Below, piece by piece: positions 8,221 to 20,573 of a stretch of 64,000 nucleotides of DNA. The position numbers and the translations under genes were made by a program. Below the pieces are notes generated by a model. It did no database searches. It was given only the letters and a program-made list of their open reading frames with translations, and was not told the DNA's origin. Each line of letters starts with the position of its first letter. The stretch's first letter is position 1. The DNA comes from Marinibacterium anthonyi (lineage in GTDB: Bacteria > Pseudomonadota > Alphaproteobacteria > Rhodobacterales > Rhodobacteraceae): assembly GCA_003217735.2 (NCBI GenBank), contig CP031585.1, positions 2,901,501 through 2,965,500 of the forward strand, written 5' to 3'.

Positions 8221-8673
8221 ATGTCCGGCGAAACCGACCTGATCAAGCTCTATTCGGCCCGGATCCTGGATCTGGCCGCGGACATCCCGCACCTGGGCCG
8301 CCTGGATACACCGGATGCCAGCGTCAAGAAGCGCTCGCCGCTGTGCGGATCGACCGTGACGGTCGATCTGAACGTGGAAAACGGGTGCATCACCGATTTC
8401 GCGCAGGACGTAAAGGCCTGTGCCCTGGGCCAGGCGGCCGCGGCCGTTGTCGGCGGCGCCGCCATAGGCTGTACCCGGCAACAGATCGAAACCGCGCGGG
8501 ACCAGCTGAAGGCGATGCTCAAGTCGAACGGGCCGGCGCCGGATGCACCCTTTCAAGGGCTCGACGTGCTGTTGCCGGCGCGCGATTACAAGAATCGCCA
8601 TGCCTCGATCCTGCTGTCGCTGGAGGCCACGGCCGAAGCGATGGAACAGGCCGAACAGGCCGATTGCGCCTGA
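8221..8673 (+). CDS. IscU/NifU-N-like iron-sulfur scaffold family protein
   Basis: A 150-residue protein with a NifU/IscU-type N-terminal fold: PLCGSTVTVDLNVENGCITDFAQDVKACALGQAAA contains the first conserved cysteine and the ACALGQA stretch common in this family, and a further cysteine follows in IGCTRQQI. The classical scaffold uses three cysteines in a fixed pattern; the pattern here is the variant found in many alphaproteobacteria, so genuine Fe-S assembly is probable but unproven. The start at 8221 follows GAGAGGGA with normal spacing. It is followed by two palindromic repeats. Confidence 0.8.
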   Translation: MSGETDLIKLYSARILDLAADIPHLGRLDTPDASVKKRSPLCGSTVTVDLNVENGCITDFAQDVKACALGQAAAAVVGGAAIGCTRQQIETARDQLKAMLKSNGPAPDAPFQGLDVLLPARDYKNRHASILLSLEATAEAMEQAEQADCA

Positions 8674-8691
8674 CAGCCTGCCCCGCGCCCA

Positions 8692-8740
8692 AGAAAATTC
8701 GTCGAATTTTCTGAGCCCCGGGAAAATTCGACGAATTTTC
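8692..8740. repeat. Pair of perfect AT-rich palindromes (GAAAATTCG/CGAATTTTC)
   Basis: AGAAAATTCG-T-CGAATTTTCT (8692-8712) and GAAAATTCG-A-CGAATTTTC (8722-8740) are two perfect palindromes that differ mainly in the central base, separated by nine G/C-rich bases. They follow the stop of the IscU-like gene by 18 bp and may help end its message. The repeated core suggests a dispersed genomic element rather than a unique terminator. Confidence 0.75.
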
Positions 8741-8754
8741 TTCCCCTATCTCAC

Positions 8755-8792
8755 AAAAAAAACCGCCGCGCATCCGGGCGGGATGGCGGCGG
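8755..8792 (-). terminator. Strong minus-strand intrinsic terminator
   Basis: CCGCCG and CATCC (8763-8775) pair with GGATG and CGGCGG (8781-8792), and on the minus strand the stem is followed by eight U residues (A-run 8755-8762). The nearest minus-strand gene is the 40-residue protein ending at 8943, so this should be its terminator, leaving a 3' untranslated stretch of about 150 nt (8793-8942) in which I see no ORF. Confidence 0.85.
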
Positions 8793-8942
8793 AAAGTATG
8801 CGGGTCACGCGGGGATGGCGCCCGAGGTCAGGGACAGAGGCAGGCCCTGACAAGGACAGACAGGCAGGTCGCCCTCGGCATCGACGATGGGACAGGATGC
8901 AAGAGGCGCCGGCGCGAGCTCGCAGGCAGAAATCGAAAATCG

Positions 8943-9065
8943 TCAGGCGATCAGCGGCAGGTGAAGCCCCACCAGCAGGATGACCACAAGCGCCGTCATT
9001 CCCACGGCGTCCTGCGCCAGGGTCGCGTGCGACCGGTGAAATGCGGCTTTCAGTTCCTTGATCAT
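8943..9065 (-). CDS. 40-residue single-pass membrane protein, possibly SOS-regulated
   Basis: A 40-residue protein: a basic, helical N-terminal half (MIKELKAAFHRSHATLAQDA) and one C-terminal transmembrane segment (about residues 23-39), ending in LPLIA. The ATG at 9065 has a good Shine-Dalgarno (AGGGAGA on the minus strand, about 7 bp away); upstream in-frame codons are not family-like. A GAAC-N7-GAAC site (9142-9156), matching the alphaproteobacterial LexA box, lies 77 bp upstream, and a strong terminator lies downstream. Short SOS-induced inner-membrane proteins in alphaproteobacteria include cell-division inhibitors, so that role is a hypothesis only. I know no functional family for it. 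Confidence 0.7.
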   Translation of the reverse strand: MIKELKAAFHRSHATLAQDAVGMTALVVILLVGLHLPLIA

Positions 9066-9141
9066 GGCGGGTCTCCCTGTCGGTGGGTGTGGGTTAACGC
9101 TTTGTTGATACTTTGTTCTCATATTCCGGCGGACGTGTAAA

Positions 9142-9156
9142 GAACTTAATGAGAAC
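9142..9156 (-). promoter_or_regulatory. Candidate LexA (SOS) box
   Basis: GAAC-TTAATGA-GAAC on the plus strand reads GTTC-N7-GTTC on the minus strand, the consensus used by alphaproteobacterial LexA. Additional GAAC copies follow at 9163-9166 and 9173-9176 with six-base spacing. It stands in the upstream region of the 40-residue membrane protein. An eight-base pattern is expected about twice by chance in 64 kb on both strands, so the match alone is not decisive; the intergenic position adds weight. Confidence 0.5.
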
Positions 9157-9209
9157 ATTCGCGAACTTTTCGGAACACCGCCCGGAACAAACGCCTCAAC
9201 GACGCCGGA

Positions 9210-13669
<4,460 letters not shown>

Positions 13670-14386
13670 TCAGGCGCCTATTGCCATCTGGGGACCGTTC
13701 AATGGGTCTTCCTGCGGGTCGCGCAGCACGTAACCGCGGCCCCATACCGTCTCGATGTAATTGTCGCCTTCTGTCGCGCGACTAAGCTTCTTGCGCAGTT
13801 TGCAGATGAAAACGTCGATGATCTTCAGCTCGGGCTCGTCCATGCCGCCGTAGAGATGGTTCAGGAACATCTCCTTGGTCAGGGTCGTCCCCTTGCGGAG
13901 GCTCAACAGTTCCAGCATCTGGTATTCCTTGCCGGTCAGGTGCACCGGCTGGCCATCGGACTCGACCGTCTTGGCATCGAGGTTGACGGCGATCTTGCCG
14001 GTCCGGATGACCGATTGCGAATGCCCCTTGGACCGGCGGATGATGGCGTGGATGCGGGCGACCAGTTCCTCGCGGTGGAACGGCTTTGTCAGGTAATCGT
14101 CGGCGCCGAAACCGAAGCCCTTGATCTTGTTTTCCGTATCATCCTCGCCCGACAGGATCAGGATCGGCGTGTCGATCCGCGACAGGCGCAGCTGGCGCAG
14201 CACCTCGTGCCCGTTCATGTCCGGCAGGTTCAGGTCCAGAAGGATAAGGTCATAGTCGTACAACTTGGCCAGATCGATCCCTTCCTCACCCAGATCCGTT
14301 GCATAGACATTCAGGTTGGCATGGGTCAGCATCAGTTCGATGCTTTTCGAGGTCGTCGGATCGTCTTCAACCAAGAGCACACGCAT
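13670..14386 (-). CDS. ctrA: Cell-cycle response regulator CtrA
   Basis: The master alphaproteobacterial response regulator (in Rhodobacterales mostly of motility, gene-transfer-agent and division genes). The 238-residue protein has the receiver domain [15 protein letters not shown] with the phosphoacceptor aspartate in [13 protein letters not shown] (about D51) and a C-terminal OmpR-type winged helix ending in [15 protein letters not shown], highly conserved in CtrA. The second of two tandem ATGs (14386) is preferred because it begins the canonical MRVLL and is best spaced from GGAGA. sciP lies 95 bp upstream on the same strand, with a CtrA-like site between. Confidence 0.96.
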   Translation of the reverse strand: MRVLLVEDDPTTSKSIELMLTHANLNVYATDLGEEGIDLAKLYDYDLILLDLNLPDMNGHEVLRQLRLSRIDTPILILSGEDDTENKIKGFGFGADDYLTKPFHREELVARIHAIIRRSKGHSQSVIRTGKIAVNLDAKTVESDGQPVHLTGKEYQMLELLSLRKGTTLTKEMFLNHLYGGMDEPELKIIDVFICKLRKKLSRATEGDNYIETVWGRGYVLRDPQEDPLNGPQMAIGA

Positions 14387-14440
14387 CATGGGTCTCCGCA
14401 GGGTTATGTTACTTTCGCAATGAAGACTGACCAAAAAAGG

Positions 14441-14455
14441 TTAATCGCACGTTAC
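14441..14455. promoter_or_regulatory. CtrA-box-like site in the ctrA leader
   Basis: TTAA-TCGCACG-TTAC matches the CtrA consensus TTAA-N7-TTAA in seven of eight positions and lies 55 bp upstream of the ctrA start. A perfect 6-bp inverted repeat (GAGACT-CGAT-AGTCTC, 14458-14473) is adjacent. Autoregulation of ctrA is known in the class; binding here is inferred. Confidence 0.5.
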
Positions 14456-14481
14456 CAGAGACTCGATAGTCTCAAAGCAAC

Positions 14482-14760
14482 TTAAGGTTGTCTATACTTT
14501 TTAAGGGCGGTTGCCTTCAACGCTTCTTCCCCGTGGTTCGCGACCGCGCTGACCCAGGACATGAATTCCTCTTCGCTGAGCGCGTAGCGATCCAGCGCGT
14601 CCTTCTGACTGATCAGACCATAAAGCACACCCCGGACGACCGCCGCCTTGCGGGATGCCACCCAGCGGCGGGTCTTCACGGGCGGAAGATCCGCCCGGGT
14701 CATGATCGAGCCATCCGGCAATGTCACGGCCCTGGGGCCGTCGACCTTCTTGAGAAACAT
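14482..14760 (-). CDS. sciP: CtrA inhibitor SciP (DUF1153)
   Basis: A 92-residue protein with the DUF1153/SciP signature: a start like GPRAVTLPDGSIMTRADLPP, then TRRWVASRKAAVVRGV and the helix-turn-helix-like LYGLISQKDALDRYALSEEEFMSW. In Caulobacter SciP binds CtrA and blocks activation of its targets. Its position immediately upstream of ctrA on the same strand, 95 bp apart, suggests co-transcription or a shared promoter, so the activator and its inhibitor are linked in this genome. Confidence 0.9.
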   Translation of the reverse strand: MFLKKVDGPRAVTLPDGSIMTRADLPPVKTRRWVASRKAAVVRGVLYGLISQKDALDRYALSEEEFMSWVSAVANHGEEALKATALKKYRQP

Positions 14761-14806
14761 CGTGTTTACCTTCGCGTGTTCATATCCGAAGTGTCGGGAA
14801 ACGGAC

Positions 14807-14821
14807 TTAACGTGCCGTGAA
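14807..14821. promoter_or_regulatory. Possible CtrA/SciP-type site between sciP and mnmA
   Basis: TTAA-CGTGCCG-TGAA matches TTAA-N7-TTAA in seven of eight positions and lies 47 bp upstream of sciP in the divergent gap with mnmA. Feedback of CtrA on sciP would fit, but the site was found by eye and degenerate matches are common. Confidence 0.35.
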
Positions 14822-14891
14822 GGCGTGGGTTGCGAGTGTCTTGGATTTTCCTATATTCTCTGCGTTCCTCCTGCATGAACGGACAGGCGCC

Positions 14892-16031
14892 ATGCCCCTC
14901 GATACGCCGAAACTCAATTCGCTTGGCTTTGCCAAAGCTCCCGCCGACACCCGGGTTGTCGTGGCCATGTCGGGTGGCGTGGACAGTTCCGTCGTGGCCG
15001 CCTACCTGGCCGATCAGGGCTATGACGTGGTGGGGGTGACGCTGCAGCTTTACGACCATGGCGCGGCCTTGGCCAAGAAGGGTGCCTGCTGTGCGGGGAT
15101 CGATATTCACGACGCGCGCCGGGTCGCCGAAGAACGCGGTTTTCCCCATTATGTCCTTGATTATGAAAACATCTTCAAGGATGCGGTGATCGACGAATTC
15201 GCCGACAGCTACCTGGCCGGCGCCACTCCCGTGCCCTGCATCCGCTGCAATGAACGGGTCAAGTTCAAGGACCTGCTGCAGACCGCGCGGGACCTGGATG
15301 CCGACTGCATGGCGACGGGCCATTACATCCAGCGCAAGATGGGCCTGAACGGGGCCGAACTGCATTCGGCAGAGGATGCATCGCGCGACCAGTCGTACTT
15401 CCTGTTCTCGACCACGCCGGAACAGCTAGACTTTTTACGATTTCCTTTGGGACATCTGCCGTCCAAGGACGCGACGCGGGCCATGGCGGCGGATTACGGC
15501 CTGTCGGTCGCCGACAAACCCGACAGCCAGGACATCTGTTTCGTGCCCAATGGCGACTATGCGTCCGTCATCGAAAAGCTGCGCCCGGGCGCGGCGGAAC
15601 CGGGCGAGATCGTGCATGTGGACGGGCGTGTCCTGGGCACGCACACCGGCGTCATCCACTACACGATCGGCCAGCGCCGTGGCCTGGGCATCGGCGGGCT
15701 CAGCGATCCGCTGTACGTGGTCAAGCTGGACGTGGACAACCGCCAGGTGGTCGTCGGCCCGCGCGACATGCTGGCCACCCGCACGATCCCCGTGCGCGAA
15801 ATCAACTGGCTGGGTGACGAACCGTTCACTTCGCGCCCCGAATGGCACGTGTCGGTCAAGGTCCGCTCCACCCGCCCCCCGCGCGAAGCGATCCTGCGCC
15901 CGCTGACGGAAACCACCGCCGAGGTCGAGCTGCTGTCGCCCGAGGACGGCGTCAGCCCGGGCCAGGCCTGCGTGTTTTACGAAACCACGGGATCGCGGAT
16001 CTTCGGCGGCGGCTGGATCTGGCGGGGGTGA
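14892..16031 (+). CDS. mnmA: tRNA-specific 2-thiouridylase MnmA
   Basis: Thiolates U34 of tRNA-Lys, -Glu and -Gln. The 379-residue protein has the ATP-pyrophosphatase loop MSGGVDSS near residue 27, the first catalytic cysteine in [13 protein letters not shown], and the second in [13 protein letters not shown]; the C-terminal part is the usual beta-barrel domain. The start at 14892 was chosen because homology begins soon after it and the longer frame lacks family-like sequence. It is divergent from sciP and convergent with the membrane protein at 16054. Confidence 0.95.
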   Translation: MPLDTPKLNSLGFAKAPADTRVVVAMSGGVDSSVVAAYLADQGYDVVGVTLQLYDHGAALAKKGACCAGIDIHDARRVAEERGFPHYVLDYENIFKDAVIDEFADSYLAGATPVPCIRCNERVKFKDLLQTARDLDADCMATGHYIQRKMGLNGAELHSAEDASRDQSYFLFSTTPEQLDFLRFPLGHLPSKDATRAMAADYGLSVADKPDSQDICFVPNGDYASVIEKLRPGAAEPGEIVHVDGRVLGTHTGVIHYTIGQRRGLGIGGLSDPLYVVKLDVDNRQVVVGPRDMLATRTIPVREINWLGDEPFTSRPEWHVSVKVRSTRPPREAILRPLTETTAEVELLSPEDGVSPGQACVFYETTGSRIFGGGWIWRG

Positions 16032-16053
16032 CGATGCTGGCGGGTCTGATGGG

Positions 16054-16620
16054 TCAGATCACGTCGGTGGGCGTGTCCATCAGGATGTAAAGCCCGGCCA
16101 GGATCATCGCGACAGGACCCGAGAAATCCAGCCAGCGCTTGCCCTCAAGCCAGGGGGCAAGCCGTTCCGACAGCCATTCCAGCGCCAGCGTGGTCAGCAT
16201 GATCGCCACGACACCGCCACCAAAGGCCGAGATCCTCAGCACCGATTGTTCCTCGGCGAACAGCGGCGTCAGCACGGCCAGCGTGTCAATGGACAGCGCC
16301 GTGAACAGCACCAGCGTCGAAGCGAAGGACACGTGGCGCGCGGTCTCGTCGCCGCCACCGTTACGCAACATCCGCCAGCCGTCGAACAGCCCGAAGGCCA
16401 GCACCGGCCAGCCCAGCCAGCCTTCGGACATCAGCACGTAATCGGCGCCCAGCCCGACGAACAGCGCGGTCACCATGATCCCCAGCAGCGACAGCGCATA
16501 GGCCAGGTGAACCGCCCGCCGGTCCGACCCAAGCCCCATGCCGATGGCCACCGCCATGTTGCCAAGCGACGTCAGCACGACGGCGGTGAACATGGCCGTG
16601 AAGGCCAGCAGATGCGCCAT
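16054..16620 (-). CDS. Six-helix integral membrane protein of unknown function
   Basis: A 188-residue protein with about six transmembrane segments (near residues 3-26, 37-60, 66-84, 98-118, 128-148 and 165-182). Small polar residues within the first helix (TSLGNMAVAIGMG) and an SIDT motif in the fourth faintly recall LysE/CadD/MntP-type exporters, but I cannot assign a family. Its start codon is 3 bp past the lpxB stop, so it is probably the last gene of the lipid A operon. It might be a transporter or an envelope protein; the substrate is unknown. Confidence 0.75.
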   Translation of the reverse strand: MAHLLAFTAMFTAVVLTSLGNMAVAIGMGLGSDRRAVHLAYALSLLGIMVTALFVGLGADYVLMSEGWLGWPVLAFGLFDGWRMLRNGGGDETARHVSFASTLVLFTALSIDTLAVLTPLFAEEQSVLRISAFGGGVVAIMLTTLALEWLSERLAPWLEGKRWLDFSGPVAMILAGLYILMDTPTDVI

Positions 16621-16623
16621 GTA

Positions 16624-17784
16624 TCAGGCCGTTTCCAGCCGCGCCAGCACCGCGCGCGCGGCGCGCAGGCCCGGGGATTCTCCGCCCCGGCCAAGGCGGT
16701 GCATGGTCAGCGCCATGGCGTCCTTCTGCGCCGCCGGGTCCGCCAGGACCGCGCGCAGCCTGGGCGTGATGCAGGCGGGCATGCAGGACGGCCCCAGGCA
16801 TTCCGGTATCACGCGGCTGTCCGACACCAGGTTCACCAGCGTCACCGTGTCGATCCGCGTCATGCGCGACACGATCTCCCAGGTCAGGCGGTTCATCCCG
16901 TAGGCGATGGCCATCGGCGTGCCCTGCGCCGCCAGTTCCAGAGATACGGTCCCCGACGCCGCCAGCGCCGCGTCCGAGGCGGCAAAGGCCGCCCGCTTTT
17001 CGGCCTGCGCGGCCTCGGCATCCAGGCGACGGGGGTCCAGGATCAGCGGTGTCTGCGGCCAGTCGGCGGTCAGCCCGGCCAGGCGGTCGGCCTGCGGGCC
17101 CGTGGTGGGCAGGATCAGGCGCAGGTCGGGACGGTCTGCCAGGATCGGGCGCAGGGCCTCGCCGAAGATCGGCGCGTGGCGGGTGACCTCGCCGCCCCGC
17201 GATCCGGGCAGGACGGTCAGCAAAGGCGCGCTGCCCAGGTCATGCGCGGCGCGGAAGGCCGCGATATCGGCCGGCGTGGCCACCGGTTCGCCGGCCACCG
17301 GGTGCCCGACGAAATCGCAGGCCATGCCTTCGGCTTCCATGTAGGGCGGCTCGAACGGCAATAGCGCCAGCACCTGGTCGATCATCTTCGCCATCTTGGC
17401 CGCGCGTTTCGGGCGCCAGGCCCAGACCGACGGCGCCACGTAATGTACCGTGCGCACGGGGATCTTCGCCTTGGCCCGCTTGGCCACCCGCAGGCAGAAA
17501 TCGGGGCTGTCGATGGTGATCAGCACGTCGGGGCGGCTTGTGATCACAGCCTGCGCGGTCTGGTCGATCCGGGCCAGCAGGCGACGCAGGCCCGGCAGGA
17601 TCTCCAGCACGCCCATGACGGACAGCTCGTGCATCGGGAACAGGCTCGACAGCCCCTGCCCTTCCATCTCGGGCCCGCCGATGCCTTCGAACGTCACGTC
17701 CGGGCGCAGGGTCTTCAGCCCCGCCATCAGCGCCCCGCCCAGGCGATCGCCCGAGGGTTCCCCGGCGATGATGAAGACGCGCAT
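16624..17784 (-). CDS. lpxB: Lipid-A-disaccharide synthase
   Basis: Joins UDP-2,3-diacylglucosamine to lipid X to form the lipid A disaccharide at the inner membrane. The 386-residue glycosyltransferase (family GT19) shows MRVFIIAGEPSGDRLGGAL at the N-terminus, the GIGGPEM loop, YVAPSVWAWRPKRAAKM, and FVGHPVAGEP. Its start overlaps the lpxI stop by one base (TGATG), so the two consecutive pathway enzymes are coupled. Confidence 0.96.
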   Translation of the reverse strand: MRVFIIAGEPSGDRLGGALMAGLKTLRPDVTFEGIGGPEMEGQGLSSLFPMHELSVMGVLEILPGLRRLLARIDQTAQAVITSRPDVLITIDSPDFCLRVAKRAKAKIPVRTVHYVAPSVWAWRPKRAAKMAKMIDQVLALLPFEPPYMEAEGMACDFVGHPVAGEPVATPADIAAFRAAHDLGSAPLLTVLPGSRGGEVTRHAPIFGEALRPILADRPDLRLILPTTGPQADRLAGLTADWPQTPLILDPRRLDAEAAQAEKRAAFAASDAALAASGTVSLELAAQGTPMAIAYGMNRLTWEIVSRMTRIDTVTLVNLVSDSRVIPECLGPSCMPACITPRLRAVLADPAAQKDAMALTMHRLGRGGESPGLRAARAVLARLETA

Positions 17785-18578
17785 CAGGCGCGCTCCCGGA
17801 TCCACAAAAAGAGTCCCTTGTCGTCGCAGGCCGCCACCGTCTGGTCCAGGTCCAGCACCATGACCCCGCCGGATTCCAGAACAAGTCCCTTCAGCCCGGC
17901 TTCGGCCACGGCCGCGACCGTGGCGGGGCCAACGATGGGCAGATCGGCGCGTCGGTCCTGGGTCGGCTTCGGCGCCTTGAACAACAGCCCGCCCTCGCCG
18001 CCGTCGGGCCGGCGGCGCAGGGTCCGCAGCATCCAGTCGGTGCCGTAGATCCCTTCGATGGCCAGCGCCTGCCCCCGCCAGACCGCGCAGGCCTGGCCGA
18101 CATCGGCGCCCGCCATGGCATCGACGATGGCCTGGCCGCGCGCGGCGTCCTTCTGGGCCTTCTCGTCGGGCTTGGCCCTGGTGGGAATGCCGACAGGCGG
18201 CAGCAGGTCCGGCGCGATCTCGTGCGCCGCGCGCACCAGGAACCCCGCCTGTTCCAGCACGGCGATCGCGGCGCGCAAGGCGCCATCGTCGCTTTCGGCC
18301 AGTGCTTTCTTGACGATCGGCACATAGGGCAGCGTCGCGATGTCGATGGCCAGCGGGTTGATCTGCGGGCGCCGGATGCCGCCGGCAAAACAGATCTCGG
18401 TCACGCCGTCGCGCTTCAGCCGCTTCAGCACCGATCCCAGCTTTTCCAGACGGAACACCTCGTCCACCTCGACGCTTTCGGGGCGGAATCCCTGCAGCGA
18501 CAGGATCCTGGGACGCGTTGGAAGCCGGTCGATCAAGGCCGCCGGAAGCGCGCCTTCCCCGGCAATGATCGCCAGCAT
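17784..18578 (-). CDS. lpxI: UDP-2,3-diacylglucosamine pyrophosphatase LpxI
   Basis: Cleaves UDP-2,3-diacylglucosamine to lipid X; LpxI is the alphaproteobacterial replacement for LpxH. The 264-residue protein has the DUF1009 signature: MLAIIAGEGALPAALI, EICFAGGIRRPQ, GQACAVWRGQALAIEGIYGTDWML and the C-terminal PIVGPATVAAVAEAGLKGLVLESG. It lies between lpxA and lpxB, exactly where the pathway step would place it, 4 bp from the lpxA stop. Confidence 0.95.
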   Translation of the reverse strand: MLAIIAGEGALPAALIDRLPTRPRILSLQGFRPESVEVDEVFRLEKLGSVLKRLKRDGVTEICFAGGIRRPQINPLAIDIATLPYVPIVKKALAESDDGALRAAIAVLEQAGFLVRAAHEIAPDLLPPVGIPTRAKPDEKAQKDAARGQAIVDAMAGADVGQACAVWRGQALAIEGIYGTDWMLRTLRRRPDGGEGGLLFKAPKPTQDRRADLPIVGPATVAAVAEAGLKGLVLESGGVMVLDLDQTVAACDDKGLFLWIRERA

Positions 18579-18582
18579 GGGC

Positions 18583-19365
18583 TTACCTCGGTGTCAGGAA
18601 GGAACGGTCGCTGGCGCCGAGGATGAAATCGACGATCTCGCGGACCTGGGGGTTGTCGTAGGTGTCGGACACTTTCTGCGCCCGATCATGAAAGCTGCCC
18701 TCGGGTGCGCCAAGGTCGCGGAAGGCGGCGCGCAGGGCATGGATATCCTCGCGCGGGACGCCACGGCGCTTCAGCCCGACCAGGTTCAGCCCCTCAAGCC
18801 CCGCCCGTTCGCCCTGGACAAGGCCATAGGGGATCACGTCACGTTCCACGCCGCTCATCCCGCCGATCATGGCGCCCCGACCGATCCGCACGAACTGGTG
18901 CAGCGCGGACATGCCGCCGATGATAGCGTCGTCGCCGATGTTGCAATGGCCGCCCATGACCACCTGGTTCACGATGATCACCCGGTTGCCCACCTGGCAA
19001 TCATGCGCCACGTGGCAGCCCGCCATCAAAAGGCAATCGTCGCCCACCCTGGTCAGCCCGCCGCCGCCGGCGGTGCCGGCGTTGATCGTCACATGTTCGC
19101 GGATCCGGTTGCGGGCGCCGATTTCGACATAGGTCGTTTCGCCCCCGAACTTCAGATCCTGCGGCACCTCGCCCAGAACGGCACCCGAAAACACCACGGT
19201 CTTTTCGCCGACCGAAGTGTGGCCGGTGACCACGACATGGCTGCGCAGCTCCACCCCGTCGGCCAGAGTGACATGAGGGCCGACGTGGCAGAACGGGCCG
19301 ATCCTGACGTCGGACCCGATCTGCGCGCCCTCTTCGATCACGGCGCTGGGGTGAATGTCGGTCAT
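18583..19365 (-). CDS. lpxA: UDP-N-acetylglucosamine acyltransferase
   Basis: First enzyme of lipid A synthesis, transferring a hydroxyacyl chain from ACP to UDP-GlcNAc. The 260-residue protein begins IHPSAVIEEGAQIGSDVRIGPFCHVGPHV, the hexapeptide repeats of a left-handed beta helix, and keeps the catalytic histidine in AHDCQVG (LMAGCHVAHDCQVGN). The start at 19365 (MTDIHPSAVI) lies 2 bp past the fabZ stop. The order fabZ-lpxA-lpxI-lpxB is one tight transcription unit. Confidence 0.96.
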   Translation of the reverse strand: MTDIHPSAVIEEGAQIGSDVRIGPFCHVGPHVTLADGVELRSHVVVTGHTSVGEKTVVFSGAVLGEVPQDLKFGGETTYVEIGARNRIREHVTINAGTAGGGGLTRVGDDCLLMAGCHVAHDCQVGNRVIIVNQVVMGGHCNIGDDAIIGGMSALHQFVRIGRGAMIGGMSGVERDVIPYGLVQGERAGLEGLNLVGLKRRGVPREDIHALRAAFRDLGAPEGSFHDRAQKVSDTYDNPQVREIVDFILGASDRSFLTPR

Positions 19366-19367
19366 GC

Positions 19368-19835
19368 CTATGCCTCTTGTCTCAGGTCCAGCATTGCAGC
19401 GATTTCGGCCTGGGCCGCCAGTTCGCCGTCGACCAGCGCCTTGCCTTCCAGACGCCACATCTTGGCGCCGGGACGGCCGCGCAGGGTCTTGATTTCAAAG
19501 GTGACGACGTCGCCCGGCACCACCTTGCGGCGGAACTTGCACTTGTCGATCGAGGTAAAGTAGATCAGCGGCTCGCGGTCGACCAGGTCGCTGCCGACAC
19601 CGATCATCACGCCCGCCGTCTGCCCCATCGCCTCGATCAGCATGATGCCGGGCATGATCGGCGCGCCCGGGAAGTGACCCTGGAAATGCGGTTCGTTGAA
19701 GGTCACGTTCTTGATCCCCCGCGCCGAACTGGTTCCGTCAATGTCCACGACCTTGTCGATCAGCAGAAACGGATAGCGATGCGGAAGGATACGCTGGATC
19801 AGCGAGATGTCGGCGGACTTCAGTTCAGCGGTCAT
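19368..19835 (-). CDS. fabZ: 3-hydroxyacyl-ACP dehydratase FabZ
   Basis: Dehydrates 3-hydroxyacyl-ACP in fatty acid synthesis and competes with LpxA for its substrate. The 155-residue hotdog protein has [13 protein letters not shown], the catalytic histidine in [20 protein letters not shown] (with the downstream Glu), and RRKVVPGD. It begins at the ATG at 19835. The adjacent skp-like gene ends 65 bp upstream; no lpxD stands between them, unlike the enterobacterial order. Confidence 0.96.
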   Translation of the reverse strand: MTAELKSADISLIQRILPHRYPFLLIDKVVDIDGTSSARGIKNVTFNEPHFQGHFPGAPIMPGIMLIEAMGQTAGVMIGVGSDLVDREPLIYFTSIDKCKFRRKVVPGDVVTFEIKTLRGRPGAKMWRLEGKALVDGELAAQAEIAAMLDLRQEA

Positions 19836-19900
19836 GTCGTGGCTCTTGCTCTTGCAATTTGCGGCCTGCCTAACAACACGGGGCCTGATGGGCAAGCGCG

Positions 19901-20557
19901 TCAGGGTTGCCCCGTATTCGTTTCCGTATTCGTTTCGGCATCCGGATCCGTATTCGTTTCGGCATCCGGATCCGTCGTATCCTCGTCCAGCAGATCGCTG
20001 TCGGAGCCGTCGCCGATCTCTGCGTCGATCATGCGGATCGCTTCGTCGGTGATGTCGCTGGCGTTCGACGAGAAGAAGACCGAGCCGCGTTCCATGATGA
20101 TGCTGGCCCCGAATTCATGCATCAGTTTCGACAATACCGGGCGCGCCGCCCGAAGAAAGGCCACCCGTCCCTTGTCGCCCCGCCCGGCCAGCGCCCGGCC
20201 CTTGGCGTCCTGCGACCGGCGGATCCCCTGCACCTTGGTGTCGAAGGCATCGGCCAGCACCCGGAAGTCTTCGGGATCCATCGTCGCCCGTTTCCGGGTC
20301 AGGTCCTTTTCCTCTTCCGTCAGCGCGGCTTCGATCTCGCGGTTTTCCGCCGCCAGGTCCTGGCTCGCGGCTTCGATCTCGGCCGTGACTCGCCGGCCAA
20401 AGGCGGATTCGGAAAAGAAGCGATCCGACTCGATGGTCAGGATCGACATGCCGGCCGCGTCGGTCTGGGTCTGCGCCACGGACGCAGTACCCAGGCCAAG
20501 GATCGCCGCCAGCATCAGCGCCGCCATCGGCGGGATGGTGAAACCGGCGATCCTCAT
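19901..20557 (-). CDS. OmpH/Skp-family periplasmic chaperone
   Basis: A 218-residue exported protein: signal peptide about 1-28 (hydrophobic core [14 protein letters not shown]), then a coiled-coil-rich OmpH region (about 35-165) containing [23 protein letters not shown] and the basic, helical [24 protein letters not shown]. Skp chaperones bind unfolded outer-membrane proteins on their way to BamA. It follows bamA by 16 bp in the same operon. The C-terminal tail (about 185-218) is acidic and repetitive (DPDAETNT units), encoded by a 24-bp tandem repeat; this tail is not typical of Skp. Confidence 0.85.
   Translation of the reverse strand: MRIAGFTIPPMAALMLAAILGLGTASVAQTQTDAAGMSILTIESDRFFSESAFGRRVTAEIEAASQDLAAENREIEAALTEEEKDLTRKRATMDPEDFRVLADAFDTKVQGIRRSQDAKGRALAGRGDKGRVAFLRAARPVLSKLMHEFGASIIMERGSVFFSSNASDITDEAIRMIDAEIGDGSDSDLLDEDTTDPDAETNTDPDAETNTETNTGQP
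19912..19971. repeat. 24-bp tandem repeat in the 3' end of the skp-like gene
   Basis: Two perfect 24-bp units (19924-19947 and 19948-19971) beginning CCGTATTCGTTTCGG, plus a 12-bp half unit at 19912-19923. They encode the repeated acidic DPDAETNT octapeptide in frame, so unit gain or loss would lengthen or shorten the tail without a frameshift. Confidence 0.9.
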
Positions 20558-20573
20558 GCGCGGATCGCCATGG

